A stretch of 64,000 bases of DNA from Rhizobium sp. NXC14. Its GTDB lineage: Bacteria > Pseudomonadota > Alphaproteobacteria > Rhizobiales > Rhizobiaceae. Numbering within the stretch: position 1 is the stretch's first letter; each line of letters begins with the position of its first letter. Where the stretch lies: the NCBI RefSeq assembly GCF_002117485.1, contig NZ_CP021030.1, positions 2,235,001 through 2,299,000 on the forward strand, written 5' to 3'. Positions 18,163-25,791 of the stretch are shown piece after piece. A program made the position numbers and the translations under genes. Under the pieces are notes generated by a model. That model was not told the origin of the DNA and searched no databases. It saw only the letters and a list, made by a program, of their open reading frames with translations.

Positions 18163-19626
18163 TCAATGGCCGTCGCCGCTGCTGCCCGAGGCAGCGGCGA
18201 CTTCGGTCTCTGCCGACGCGCTGGTCGCGCTGCCGCCGTAGATCGCAGGCGCGAGGTTGGCTTCCGCGAGCCAGAAATCGCGCTTGGCGTTGACGGAGAG
18301 CAGAATGGAGTTGATCTTGTCGCGCGTGTCGGTGAGCAGCTCGAAGGTGTTGGTGATCATGCCGTTGTAGGTCAGCAGGGATTCTTCCTCGACCTTGGTG
18401 CGCAACGGCACGACATTGTTGCGGTAGTGCCGCGCGATGTCGTAGTTCGAGCGGTACGCCTCGTATGCGGAGCGTGCTTCCGAACGGACGTTGACGGCCT
18501 TCTCCGCGAGCTGGTTTGCCGCGCGCATATAGGCCAGCTCGGCCTTGCGCATCCGCGCCTTGCCGGCGTCGAAGATCGGGATCGCGAACTCCAGCTCGAC
18601 TTGGCCGGTGGTTCTGGTGGTCTTCTCCTCGTCCTCGATTTCCCGTTCCGTTTCGAAACCCGTCAGGATTTCGAGATCGGTTACATACCGCGTCGCTTCG
18701 GTGAGCCCGTACGATCTTGCGGTTGCCTCCAGCTCGAGCTTCGCGACCTGAAGATCGATGCGGTTCCTCAGAGCCTCGGCCTCGATCGTATCGCGTCTGA
18801 CGACGGCCTTAGGCAGCGGCGGCAGGCTGTTCGGAATCCGGTAGCCCAGGTCGGCCCCCCAGAGACCCATCAGCCGTGTGAGTTCCTCCTTGGTAAGGCG
18901 AGCTGCGAGGCGCGCCTTTGCAGTCTCCCCGGCGAGCTCGGCGACGAACACATGTTCACGCGCTTGGGCGCCCTTGGTCATCGCACCGGTCTCGCCAAGT
19001 TTCTCCGCAAGTTCGGAGGCGGCGTCCGCCGTCGCCTGGGCGCGCTGCAGCTGCCCGACATTCTCCCAGGCGGCCACCGCCCCGATCCAGGCGCGCCGCG
19101 TCTCGGCGGCGACCTGTAGCGTTTTTTCGGCAGCGGTCAGTTGCGCTTGGCGGAAGCGGGTGTCGGCGATCGCAACGTCACGATTCCTCGTCGCAAGCGC
19201 CAGGATGTTCGTCGTGATCACCCCCTCGATGGTCTTGAAGGCCTCCAATCCCGGCGTGCCGATGCCTGTCGCGCCGATCGAGACTATCGGGTTGACGAAC
19301 ATCGTCGACTGCCAGGCATCGGCCGCACTGTCGCCGAGATCGGCGTAGGCAGCCTGAAGGCCCTTGTTGTTGAGCAGGGCGATTTGAACCGCCGTCTCGA
19401 TATCGAGGGTTTTCCGTCGCGCGAGCAGATTTTTGACCTCCGCAGCGACAGAGCGCGCCTGATTCTGGTTCTGGATCCAAACCGTTTGCTTTCTCGTCGC
19501 TATCGCGGTCTTGTCGGCAACAGAAGCGAACCCTGCTTGTTTGCTGGAATATTCGGCGCCCGTGACGCAACCGCTCAGCACCAACGGAAACGCCAGCACG
19601 GACGTCAATTTTCGGAGGCCGATCAT
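18163..19626 (-). CDS. TolC/CusC-family outer membrane lipoprotein
   Basis: Outer-membrane efflux channel of 487 residues. Signal peptide ends at a lipobox (LSGC, cysteine near residue 19). Two OEP repeats with long helices follow (QIALLNNKGLQAAYADLG, ARAAYEAYRS-type and YRNNVVPLRTKVEEESLLTYNGM). The C-terminus is Ala/Glu-rich. The start overlaps the stop of the small lipoprotein gene by 4 nt. No CusA/CusB-type pump genes lie nearby, so its pump partner, if any, is encoded elsewhere. Confidence 0.9.
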   Translation of the reverse strand: MIGLRKLTSVLAFPLVLSGCVTGAEYSSKQAGFASVADKTAIATRKQTVWIQNQNQARSVAAEVKNLLARRKTLDIETAVQIALLNNKGLQAAYADLGDSAADAWQSTMFVNPIVSIGATGIGTPGLEAFKTIEGVITTNILALATRNRDVAIADTRFRQAQLTAAEKTLQVAAETRRAWIGAVAAWENVGQLQRAQATADAASELAEKLGETGAMTKGAQAREHVFVAELAGETAKARLAARLTKEELTRLMGLWGADLGYRIPNSLPPLPKAVVRRDTIEAEALRNRIDLQVAKLELEATARSYGLTEATRYVTDLEILTGFETEREIEDEEKTTRTTGQVELEFAIPIFDAGKARMRKAELAYMRAANQLAEKAVNVRSEARSAYEAYRSNYDIARHYRNNVVPLRTKVEEESLLTYNGMITNTFELLTDTRDKINSILLSVNAKRDFWLAEANLAPAIYGGSATSASAETEVAAASGSSGDGH

Positions 19627-19850
19627 GAGGCGTCTCCTTTCGCGGGAGACTGCAGATCGTTTTGTCTACGCCACGGCTTGGCATCAACGGGCTGCCTGGC
19701 GACAAAGCCCGAGACCGGTGACCGATATGCGGCCGGGTGCGGCGACGGCTGTTCGACCGTGGCGGAAGACGCCACCACGTCGGGAGGAAGTGTGGATGTG
19801 CAGCCGCCGACGACAAGCGGCAGCCCCACCACAAAAAGCGAGGGTTTCAT
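19623..19850 (-). CDS. Small lipoprotein in copper operon
   Basis: A 75-residue protein starting MKPSLFVVGLPLVVGGC; VVGGC is a good lipobox with Cys at 17, so it is likely membrane-anchored. The mature part is short, polar and Pro-rich with no recognisable domain. Translational coupling by ATGA overlap to the TolC-like gene is the best evidence that it is real. The Shine-Dalgarno site is weak (CGGAAA). It might assist assembly or metal capture near the channel; function unknown. Confidence 0.7.
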   Translation of the reverse strand: MKPSLFVVGLPLVVGGCTSTLPPDVVASSATVEQPSPHPAAYRSPVSGFVARQPVDAKPWRRQNDLQSPAKGDAS

Positions 19851-19940
19851 TATGAAATTTCCGAATGAGAGATAGCTACGGGCGCTCGCCCGGAGTCAGG
19901 CGGCGACCGAATGGACCCGATCGAGCGGGCGCGTCTCTAT

Positions 19941-20345
19941 TCAGATATTCGGAGGGCGGTGGAGCGGCGGCTGTTCGCCGAAGGTCGTGCGGTCGTCCAC
20001 GAACTGCCGGATCGAGGTTACGACTGGCCCACCGACGTCGGGGCTTTCACAAATGATGCCGAGCCCGCCGCAGAAATCCTTGCAGCATTCCTGCTTGACG
20101 AGCTTCGCACCTCCATCGTCATCGGGCATGTCGATGCGCGAATGGTCGTGATGGCCCGCCTCCGCCACGTCGTGGCCTTCATGGGACTGCATCATCTCTG
20201 CGGCGGCCACTTGCGGTTCGGGGAACGGTGAGCCATGCATCGCCGCGCTGGCGTTCGCCAACGAGTACCCCGCCAGTGATACGACGATCACCAGCCGCAT
20301 CATCACGAGCAACGTGCTCACTGTGATTCGGTACATCTTGCCCAT
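19941..20345 (-). CDS. Cys/His-rich exported protein (possible CopL/DUF2946-like)
   Basis: A protein of about 134 residues (start at 20345; ATG at 20336 also possible) with a hydrophobic leader (LLVMMRLVIVVSLAGYSLANA). The mature region has a His-rich part (SHEGHDVAEAGHHDHSR) and a cysteine cluster (KQECCKDFCGGLGIIC). This layout resembles copper-responsive leader proteins such as CopL and some DUF2946 members, but I cannot confirm homology. It lies upstream of the lipoprotein, TolC and oxidase genes on the same strand. A + strand ORF across the same DNA is less convincing. Confidence 0.65.
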   Translation of the reverse strand: MGKMYRITVSTLLVMMRLVIVVSLAGYSLANASAAMHGSPFPEPQVAAAEMMQSHEGHDVAEAGHHDHSRIDMPDDDGGAKLVKQECCKDFCGGLGIICESPDVGGPVVTSIRQFVDDRTTFGEQPPLHRPPNI

Positions 20346-20437
20346 TCCCGAAGAGCTACAGGTAATGCAGCCCGTTTTCAATCGCGGACCTAGCAATTGC
20401 CGACATTCGAGTCGTTAATATGACGCATCCTGGCCAC

Positions 20438-20941
20438 TTAGACGTTTTTTGCCGGCCGCTTCCGGTGCGGCAGCAGCATCCGGTCGACCGTCTCGTCACG
20501 GGCGACCAGTGTGTGCCAGGCCGCTGCGGCAAGATGCAACGCCACCATCGCCAGGATGATCTTCGACCCCAGAACGTGGTACGGTGCGATTCCAAACCAA
20601 AAGTAGCTGGCGACGGCGCCCATGCATGCCTGGCCGATGATTGCGGCGTAGAAGGCGTGATGAAGCGCCGTGGCGATCCATCCGGTCCGTGTGCCGGGCG
20701 CGGTAGGCGAGGGCGGTTGAAATATGCGAAGTGCGAGCCGCACACCCATCAGCAGGCCGATTGCGATCCCCGCGTAGTTATGGAGCTGATGCTGGACGAC
20801 ATCCCACGCGGATGGCGTCATCCCCATGTGGACTGCATGATGAATTCTCTCGATGCTGCCGCCAGTCAGATACTGCACCGGCACCATGAAGGCGACCAGC
20901 CAGTGAAGCCCTATCTGAGCGAGCGAATAGCCACTTTTCAT
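20438..20941 (-). CDS. Cytochrome b561-type membrane protein
   Basis: A 167-residue inner-membrane b-type cytochrome with four helices. Conserved histidines that would hold two haems are seen in IGLHWLVAFMVP (H13), QHQLHNYAG (about H54), ALHHAFYA and ALHLAAAAWHTL. The start at 20941 has GGAGTGG upstream. First gene of the minus-strand copper run, 92 nt from the Cys/His-rich gene; it may pass electrons between quinol and periplasmic partners such as the cupredoxin. Confidence 0.85.
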   Translation of the reverse strand: MKSGYSLAQIGLHWLVAFMVPVQYLTGGSIERIHHAVHMGMTPSAWDVVQHQLHNYAGIAIGLLMGVRLALRIFQPPSPTAPGTRTGWIATALHHAFYAAIIGQACMGAVASYFWFGIAPYHVLGSKIILAMVALHLAAAAWHTLVARDETVDRMLLPHRKRPAKNV

Positions 20942-21100
20942 TGATCCACTCCAATCGAAGCCGCAGATTATTCGGCAGCGGTTAACGCTTCCGCATCGGC
21001 CCATTGCCGAGAACCTCGGGGAGGGTGTCCGCCCTGTTGTTGCCCAGATGAGAAGGGATATGCGTAGAGGCGGCATCACGTCGGTTTGGGAAGCAGCTCT

Positions 21101-21655
21101 ATGAGACGGACCTTTTTCATGGCGACTTTTGGACTGCTCCCTGGCGTGGGAGCCGCTCTCTTGACGACAGTCCCGTCGCCGGCCGCCGAGGATGTCGTGG
21201 CGCTTCGACAGGCGGACATGAAGGCCATGGCCGCGGCGGCAAAGACAATTTCCGGCATGTTCAAGGATCCGGCAAGCTATAAGGCAGCCGAGTTCCGATG
21301 GGCAGCAGACACCATCCGCGACAGATCCGGCGTCGTTCTTTCCGAACACTTCGCATCCGAGATGGCCAGCCCACAATCAAAGGCCATGCCGAACATTCTT
21401 GATGAGCGCGAGCGATTCGACCGCATTGCAAACGACCTGCGCGACTATGCCGTCGCGCTCGACGTCGCCGCGCAGAATAATCCGGGACCGATGCCCGCCG
21501 GCATGCGCATGAAGCCTGGGGAGGCCATGGGTGGCGGCCCCCTCGGCACTCACGTTCGAAGCGAGCAGGAGCTGTCGGCAATGCCGGCGGAACACGCCTT
21601 TCACCTCATGCTGCAGACCTGCACGACCTGCCACACCCGCTTCAGAGCGCAATAA
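21101..21655 (+). CDS. Cytochrome c-556/c'-like protein
   Basis: A 184-residue periplasmic protein: signal peptide (MRRTFFMATFGLLPGVGAAL, cleavage near AA-AED), four-helix body (RQADMKAMAAAAKTISGMF) and a single haem site CTTCH at the extreme C-terminus, the signature of cytochrome c' and c-556. Start at ATG 21101 (GGGAAG upstream), with a TTG 15 nt earlier as alternative. It diverges from the b561 gene with 159 nt between, so the two could form a redox pair. Confidence 0.87.
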   Translation: MRRTFFMATFGLLPGVGAALLTTVPSPAAEDVVALRQADMKAMAAAAKTISGMFKDPASYKAAEFRWAADTIRDRSGVVLSEHFASEMASPQSKAMPNILDERERFDRIANDLRDYAVALDVAAQNNPGPMPAGMRMKPGEAMGGGPLGTHVRSEQELSAMPAEHAFHLMLQTCTTCHTRFRAQ

Positions 21656-21667
21656 GCACAACAGGTG

Positions 21668-22348
21668 TCAAACAGCCATATTTGAAGCCGCCGACATTAC
21701 ATCGCGGGGGGCGGGACCGCCGAACAAGTTGCGGCCACCTTCCTCGACTTCCGTGAAACACCACCGCACGACGCCATCCCGATCGAGCAGGAATTCGCCG
21801 ACAAGCTGGCCATGGCCAGTGGCGATCATCCGAGTGTCGTCCTCGGTGAATTCATAACCGTCGGCCTTGTCGAGATATTCCATCGCCGCCATCACATCCA
21901 TGGGCTCTGGCAGCTCGCCCGGCATGTCGACCTGCATTGACGACATTGTGCTCATGCTGACCTTGTACGGCCATTCGTTCTCGGATTCGGTGAACTCGAT
22001 ATTCGGCAAGCCGAAAGCTCTGTGCGATACCCGTTCGGGGTCGGAGGCCGCGAGCAAATTGGGAAGCGGGTGGTAGCGGAAATAGAGGCGCGCTCGCTCG
22101 ATCGGAGTATTGACGACCGTGAGGCTATCGATGCCTTTTTCCTGTAGCGCATCGGTGAGTTCGGCCATGGCGGCGATCTGTCGGCGGCAGAAGGGGCAGT
22201 GCAGGCCGCGAAACAAACCGACGAGCACCGGCTTCTGACCGCGAAAATCATCGATGGCGATCTTGCCATGGCGGGTGATCGCATCCAGCACCACGTTGGG
22301 CGCGCGATCTCCAGGCTGTAATGGTTTATCGGCGTGGTTCTCCTGCAT
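21668..22348 (-). CDS. Peroxiredoxin-like (AhpC/TSA) protein
   Basis: A 226-residue thioredoxin-fold protein. The N-terminal redox core has DFRGQKPVLVGLFRGLHCPFCRRQIAAM, in which a CPFC pair (about residues 51-54) takes the peroxidatic-cysteine position. C-terminal GEFLLDRDGVVRW is typical of the fold. No signal peptide, so cytosolic. GGGAGGAA precedes the start. The CxxC pair suggests disulfide exchange or peroxide reduction; the exact substrate is unknown. Confidence 0.85.
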   Translation of the reverse strand: MQENHADKPLQPGDRAPNVVLDAITRHGKIAIDDFRGQKPVLVGLFRGLHCPFCRRQIAAMAELTDALQEKGIDSLTVVNTPIERARLYFRYHPLPNLLAASDPERVSHRAFGLPNIEFTESENEWPYKVSMSTMSSMQVDMPGELPEPMDVMAAMEYLDKADGYEFTEDDTRMIATGHGQLVGEFLLDRDGVVRWCFTEVEEGGRNLFGGPAPRDVMSAASNMAV

Positions 22349-22422
22349 TGTTAGTTCCTCCCTTTATGTCTCTGAATCGCTTTGGCGAATTGATGCAGAG
22401 CGACGAGTGAGATGCGAAGCCT

Positions 22423-25400
22423 TCAGTCGAGAAACGGCAAGACGACGAATGTGCCGGGGTCAAGCTTGTGGCGGATGCACACATCCTGCGCCAGCGCGAA
22501 ATACCGTTCCGCTTCATCCATGTCGTCGTGTTCAAGGCTCAGTGTCGCCAAGCCATCATAACACGGAAAGAGCAGTTGCGGCTCGTCAATTTCCTTCGCA
22601 ACCTCAAGGGCTTCCTCGTAATACTTACGAGCTAGGTTCGGCTGCCCATGGCATTGGTGTATCTGCCCGAGTACGATCAGCGGTACGGACAGATGGTCGC
22701 GCTGATCGAGCGCCCGGTCGATTTCGACCGCCTTCTCCGCCGCCGGCACGCCCTCGGCTCCACAGCGATCGGTGAAGGTGCAGCAGGAGACCGCGAGATT
22801 GGCGAGAAGACGCGCCTGGAAGCCGAGATCGCCGATGCGGGTGGCGACCTCCAATCCGCGTCGGCAGATCCTGATGGCGTTGGCCGGATCGACGATCGTG
22901 TAGAGAACGCCGAGGTTGGAATAGGCGCGGCAGGCGGCGCTTTGCAGATCGGCCTTTTCGGCGACCGAGAGGCTGCGCTCCACTTCCTGCACGGCATCAC
23001 GGCGGCGTCCGAGACGCGCGAGTGCTGCACCTTTGGTGTTCAGCGCCTCTGCCATCGCCCGCGCTGCCTCCCGTCCGGCCTCGGTCGTTCCATCGATCGG
23101 CAGTGTTTGCAAGCATTGCAGCGCCTGTGTCGCCCATTCGGCAGCAGCAGCCTGGTCGCCGGTGCGGAAGGCGAGGTGGCCGCGTTCTTGCAGGAGATGG
23201 GCATGTTCGACCGGCGCATCGATCGGCGCGATCATCGTTTCGGCTTCGGCACAATGGGCCTCCGCCTGATCGCGGCGTCCCGCATCGAGATGCAGGCGGC
23301 TGATCTTGCGCAAGATCCTCGCAGCGGCGATCCGATCATCTTTCGCGCGATGAATGGCGAGTGCTCGCTGATAATGGTTCAGGGCGGCCTCACGCCGGCC
23401 GGCAGGACCGCAGAGATCGCCAAGGCGCTCCAACAGTGCCAATTGCTCCGGCGGCGCCTCCTGTTCGTCGGCAAAGGCAGCAAGAGCCTGTCGGTAAAGA
23501 CGCATGGCATCGTCATTGGCGTATATCTTGCGCGCCATATCGCCGGCCGCCATGAGATAGCTGGCCCCCCTGGCCTTTTCGGTGGTCAGGCTGAAATGAT
23601 GGCCGAGCTGCGCCAGATGCTCTGCTCGGTCCGGCGCCACGCCATATTGGCGTTCCAGCGCCCGGCCGATCCGTCGGTGAAGCTCCATGCGGCGTTGCAG
23701 CAGCAGATTGTGGTAGATGACGTCGTGCATCAAGGTCTGGCTGAAGCGATAGCCCGGCGCTATCTCGGCATCCGGTCCACGCAATTCCTCGATGATATTG
23801 GCATCGCAGAGATAATCCAGCGCTGCATCGATGCCGGCCGGATCGGTCGCGACGGTGCGGAGTAGGGCGGTATCGAACTTCGGGCCGACGACGGCAGCCT
23901 CCTGCGCCAGACGTCTGATCTCCTGCGGTAACCTGTCGACGCGGGCAAGCAACAGGGCTTGCAGATTGACCGGTATATCGACATCCGCGTCTTCGGCTGC
24001 GACATGCCAGCGCTGACCGTCATTGTGCAGCGCGCCCATGTCGATCAGGCCGCGCAGGATTTCTTCGATAAACAGTGGATTGCCGCCGGCGCGCTCGAGG
24101 ATGCGCTTGCGCATTGGCGCCGGCAACTTGCCGTGACCCTCGCCAAAAAAGGCGGCAAGCAGTTTCTGCCCATCGGCAGCGAAGAGGGGGCCGAGACGCT
24201 GAACAGTGACGCTGACGCGATCGGAGTTCAGCGGATCCGTCTGCGACGTCGGCCGGTAAATCGCAAGCAGCATCAGTCGGCTGCGCTCCAGCCGGTCCAT
24301 CATGAAACGCAGCACTTCCAGTGAGGCGGCATCCGCCCAGTGGAGATCCTCGATCACAAGCAGGAGAGGGCCTTGTGCCAGCCGCCGCTCGAAGATGGTT
24401 CGGACCGCATAGAAGATCTGGCGACGCAATTGTTCCGGTTCGATGTGCCGGAGCGCGCCATCGGGATCGCCGAGGCCGAGAACATGGAAAAAGAGCGGCA
24501 AAAGCGCCGCGACGTCGTCAGGCCCGAGATCGAGGGCACGGAATCCCGTTGTCAGCAGTTGCCGTGTCCTGTCGGGATCGTCCCGCTCGCCGATTCCATA
24601 GGCGCTCCGCACGACCGCGGCGAGCGTGCCGTACGATTGTTCGCCGAGGGGAGAGCAGGTGGCTCTGCGGATAGCAAGCCCAGGAAAACGGTCCGTGTTG
24701 CCGGCGATCCCGACGAATTCGCTGGCCAGACGCGATTTGCCGATGCCCGCTTCGCCGATCAGGCGGACAAGCTGCGCGGCGCCGCCACAGGCAAGATCGA
24801 GGCAGGTCAACAGGCGCGACAATTCCGCGTCCCGTCCGACCATCGGCGCCTGAAGGCCGAAACTTTCGAGCCCGCGTGCCGTATGCGGCGCTTCCAGCAG
24901 TCCGGTCAGCCGATGCACGAGGACGTTTCCAACCTTACCGCGCAGGGTTTGCGCGCCGAGGCTGTCAAAGGCAAAGGCGTGGCGGGTGAGACGGTAGGTC
25001 AGCGGACCAACGAGAATATCGTTTTCGCCGGCCATGGATTGCAGCCGTTGTGCGGTGTTCACCGTGTCGCCGGTCACGGAATAGGATTTTGTACTGGCGG
25101 CGCCGAAGCCGCCAGTGACCACAGGGCCGCTATTGATGCCGATATGCAAGCGCAGCGGCACGCCCGCACGCGACTGCCAGCGCTTGCCGACCGCAGCGGC
25201 CCGATCGATCATATCAAGTGCGGCGCCAAGCGCCCGCACCGGATCGTCCTCATGGGCGACCGGCGCCCCGAACAGCGCCAGCAGTGCATCGCCGACAAAT
25301 TTGTCGACGAAGCCGCCATAGGCTTCCACCGCCCGGGTCATCTCTTCGAACAATTCGTTCTGCAGCACCCGCATGATTTCGGGGTCGATCTGCTCGCTCA

Positions 25401-25677
25401 ACGTCGTGAAGCCGCAGAGATCGGCAAAGAGCACCGTCACCGGCCGACGGTCGGCATCGCCATCGGATTCAGCCGGTGCCGTCTCGATGGCCGGCTTCGC
25501 GGCCGGCTGGGCTTTGCCTGAGATTGACGCGCCGCATCTCGGGCAAAAGGCAAAATCAGGCTGACATGGATAACCGCAGGCCGCGCAGGAGAGGGGTTGC
25601 CTTGCGCCGCATCGCGGACAGAAAGCAAAACCGCTCTGAATGTCGAAACCGCAGCCGGCGCATTCCATCGCAGGCAT
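22423..25677 (-). CDS. Zinc-ribbon/class III adenylate cyclase/AAA ATPase/TPR signalling protein
   Basis: A cytosolic protein of 1084 residues (start 25677 chosen for an AGGG 9 nt upstream; ATGs at 25707 and 25668 are alternatives). Residues about 5-50 hold two zinc ribbons (CAGCGF..CPRCG, CAACGY..CPRCG). Residues about 75-260 form a class III cyclase with metal aspartates in LFADLCGFT and FVGDALLALFG. A P-loop NTPase follows with Walker A GEAGIGKSR and Walker B LLLVIEDLHWAD. The C-terminal third is TPR repeats. This is a one-protein sensor with cyclase output; the stimulus is unknown. Confidence 0.88.
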   Translation of the reverse strand: MPAMECAGCGFDIQSGFAFCPRCGARQPLSCAACGYPCQPDFAFCPRCGASISGKAQPAAKPAIETAPAESDGDADRRPVTVLFADLCGFTTLSEQIDPEIMRVLQNELFEEMTRAVEAYGGFVDKFVGDALLALFGAPVAHEDDPVRALGAALDMIDRAAAVGKRWQSRAGVPLRLHIGINSGPVVTGGFGAASTKSYSVTGDTVNTAQRLQSMAGENDILVGPLTYRLTRHAFAFDSLGAQTLRGKVGNVLVHRLTGLLEAPHTARGLESFGLQAPMVGRDAELSRLLTCLDLACGGAAQLVRLIGEAGIGKSRLASEFVGIAGNTDRFPGLAIRRATCSPLGEQSYGTLAAVVRSAYGIGERDDPDRTRQLLTTGFRALDLGPDDVAALLPLFFHVLGLGDPDGALRHIEPEQLRRQIFYAVRTIFERRLAQGPLLLVIEDLHWADAASLEVLRFMMDRLERSRLMLLAIYRPTSQTDPLNSDRVSVTVQRLGPLFAADGQKLLAAFFGEGHGKLPAPMRKRILERAGGNPLFIEEILRGLIDMGALHNDGQRWHVAAEDADVDIPVNLQALLLARVDRLPQEIRRLAQEAAVVGPKFDTALLRTVATDPAGIDAALDYLCDANIIEELRGPDAEIAPGYRFSQTLMHDVIYHNLLLQRRMELHRRIGRALERQYGVAPDRAEHLAQLGHHFSLTTEKARGASYLMAAGDMARKIYANDDAMRLYRQALAAFADEQEAPPEQLALLERLGDLCGPAGRREAALNHYQRALAIHRAKDDRIAAARILRKISRLHLDAGRRDQAEAHCAEAETMIAPIDAPVEHAHLLQERGHLAFRTGDQAAAAEWATQALQCLQTLPIDGTTEAGREAARAMAEALNTKGAALARLGRRRDAVQEVERSLSVAEKADLQSAACRAYSNLGVLYTIVDPANAIRICRRGLEVATRIGDLGFQARLLANLAVSCCTFTDRCGAEGVPAAEKAVEIDRALDQRDHLSVPLIVLGQIHQCHGQPNLARKYYEEALEVAKEIDEPQLLFPCYDGLATLSLEHDDMDEAERYFALAQDVCIRHKLDPGTFVVLPFLD

Positions 25678-25791
25678 CTCACGAAACCCTATATGCGACA
25701 GCGACATCGGCCGCTGCCGGCGGGCTTCTCAATGGGGATAAGAATGAACCTGCTTACGAAGACCCGCAAGCACAAACAGCCGACGGCCAAC

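Noticed and set aside
19911..20231. 106-residue + strand ORF reading MDPIERARLYSDIRRAV
   Set aside because: Protein-like in its first half, but it opposes the minus-strand Cys/His-rich gene, which has a leader peptide, clustered cysteines and operon context.
22648..23865. 405-residue + strand ORF
   Set aside because: Antisense of the cyclase/TPR gene, caused by high GC; no recognised domain.
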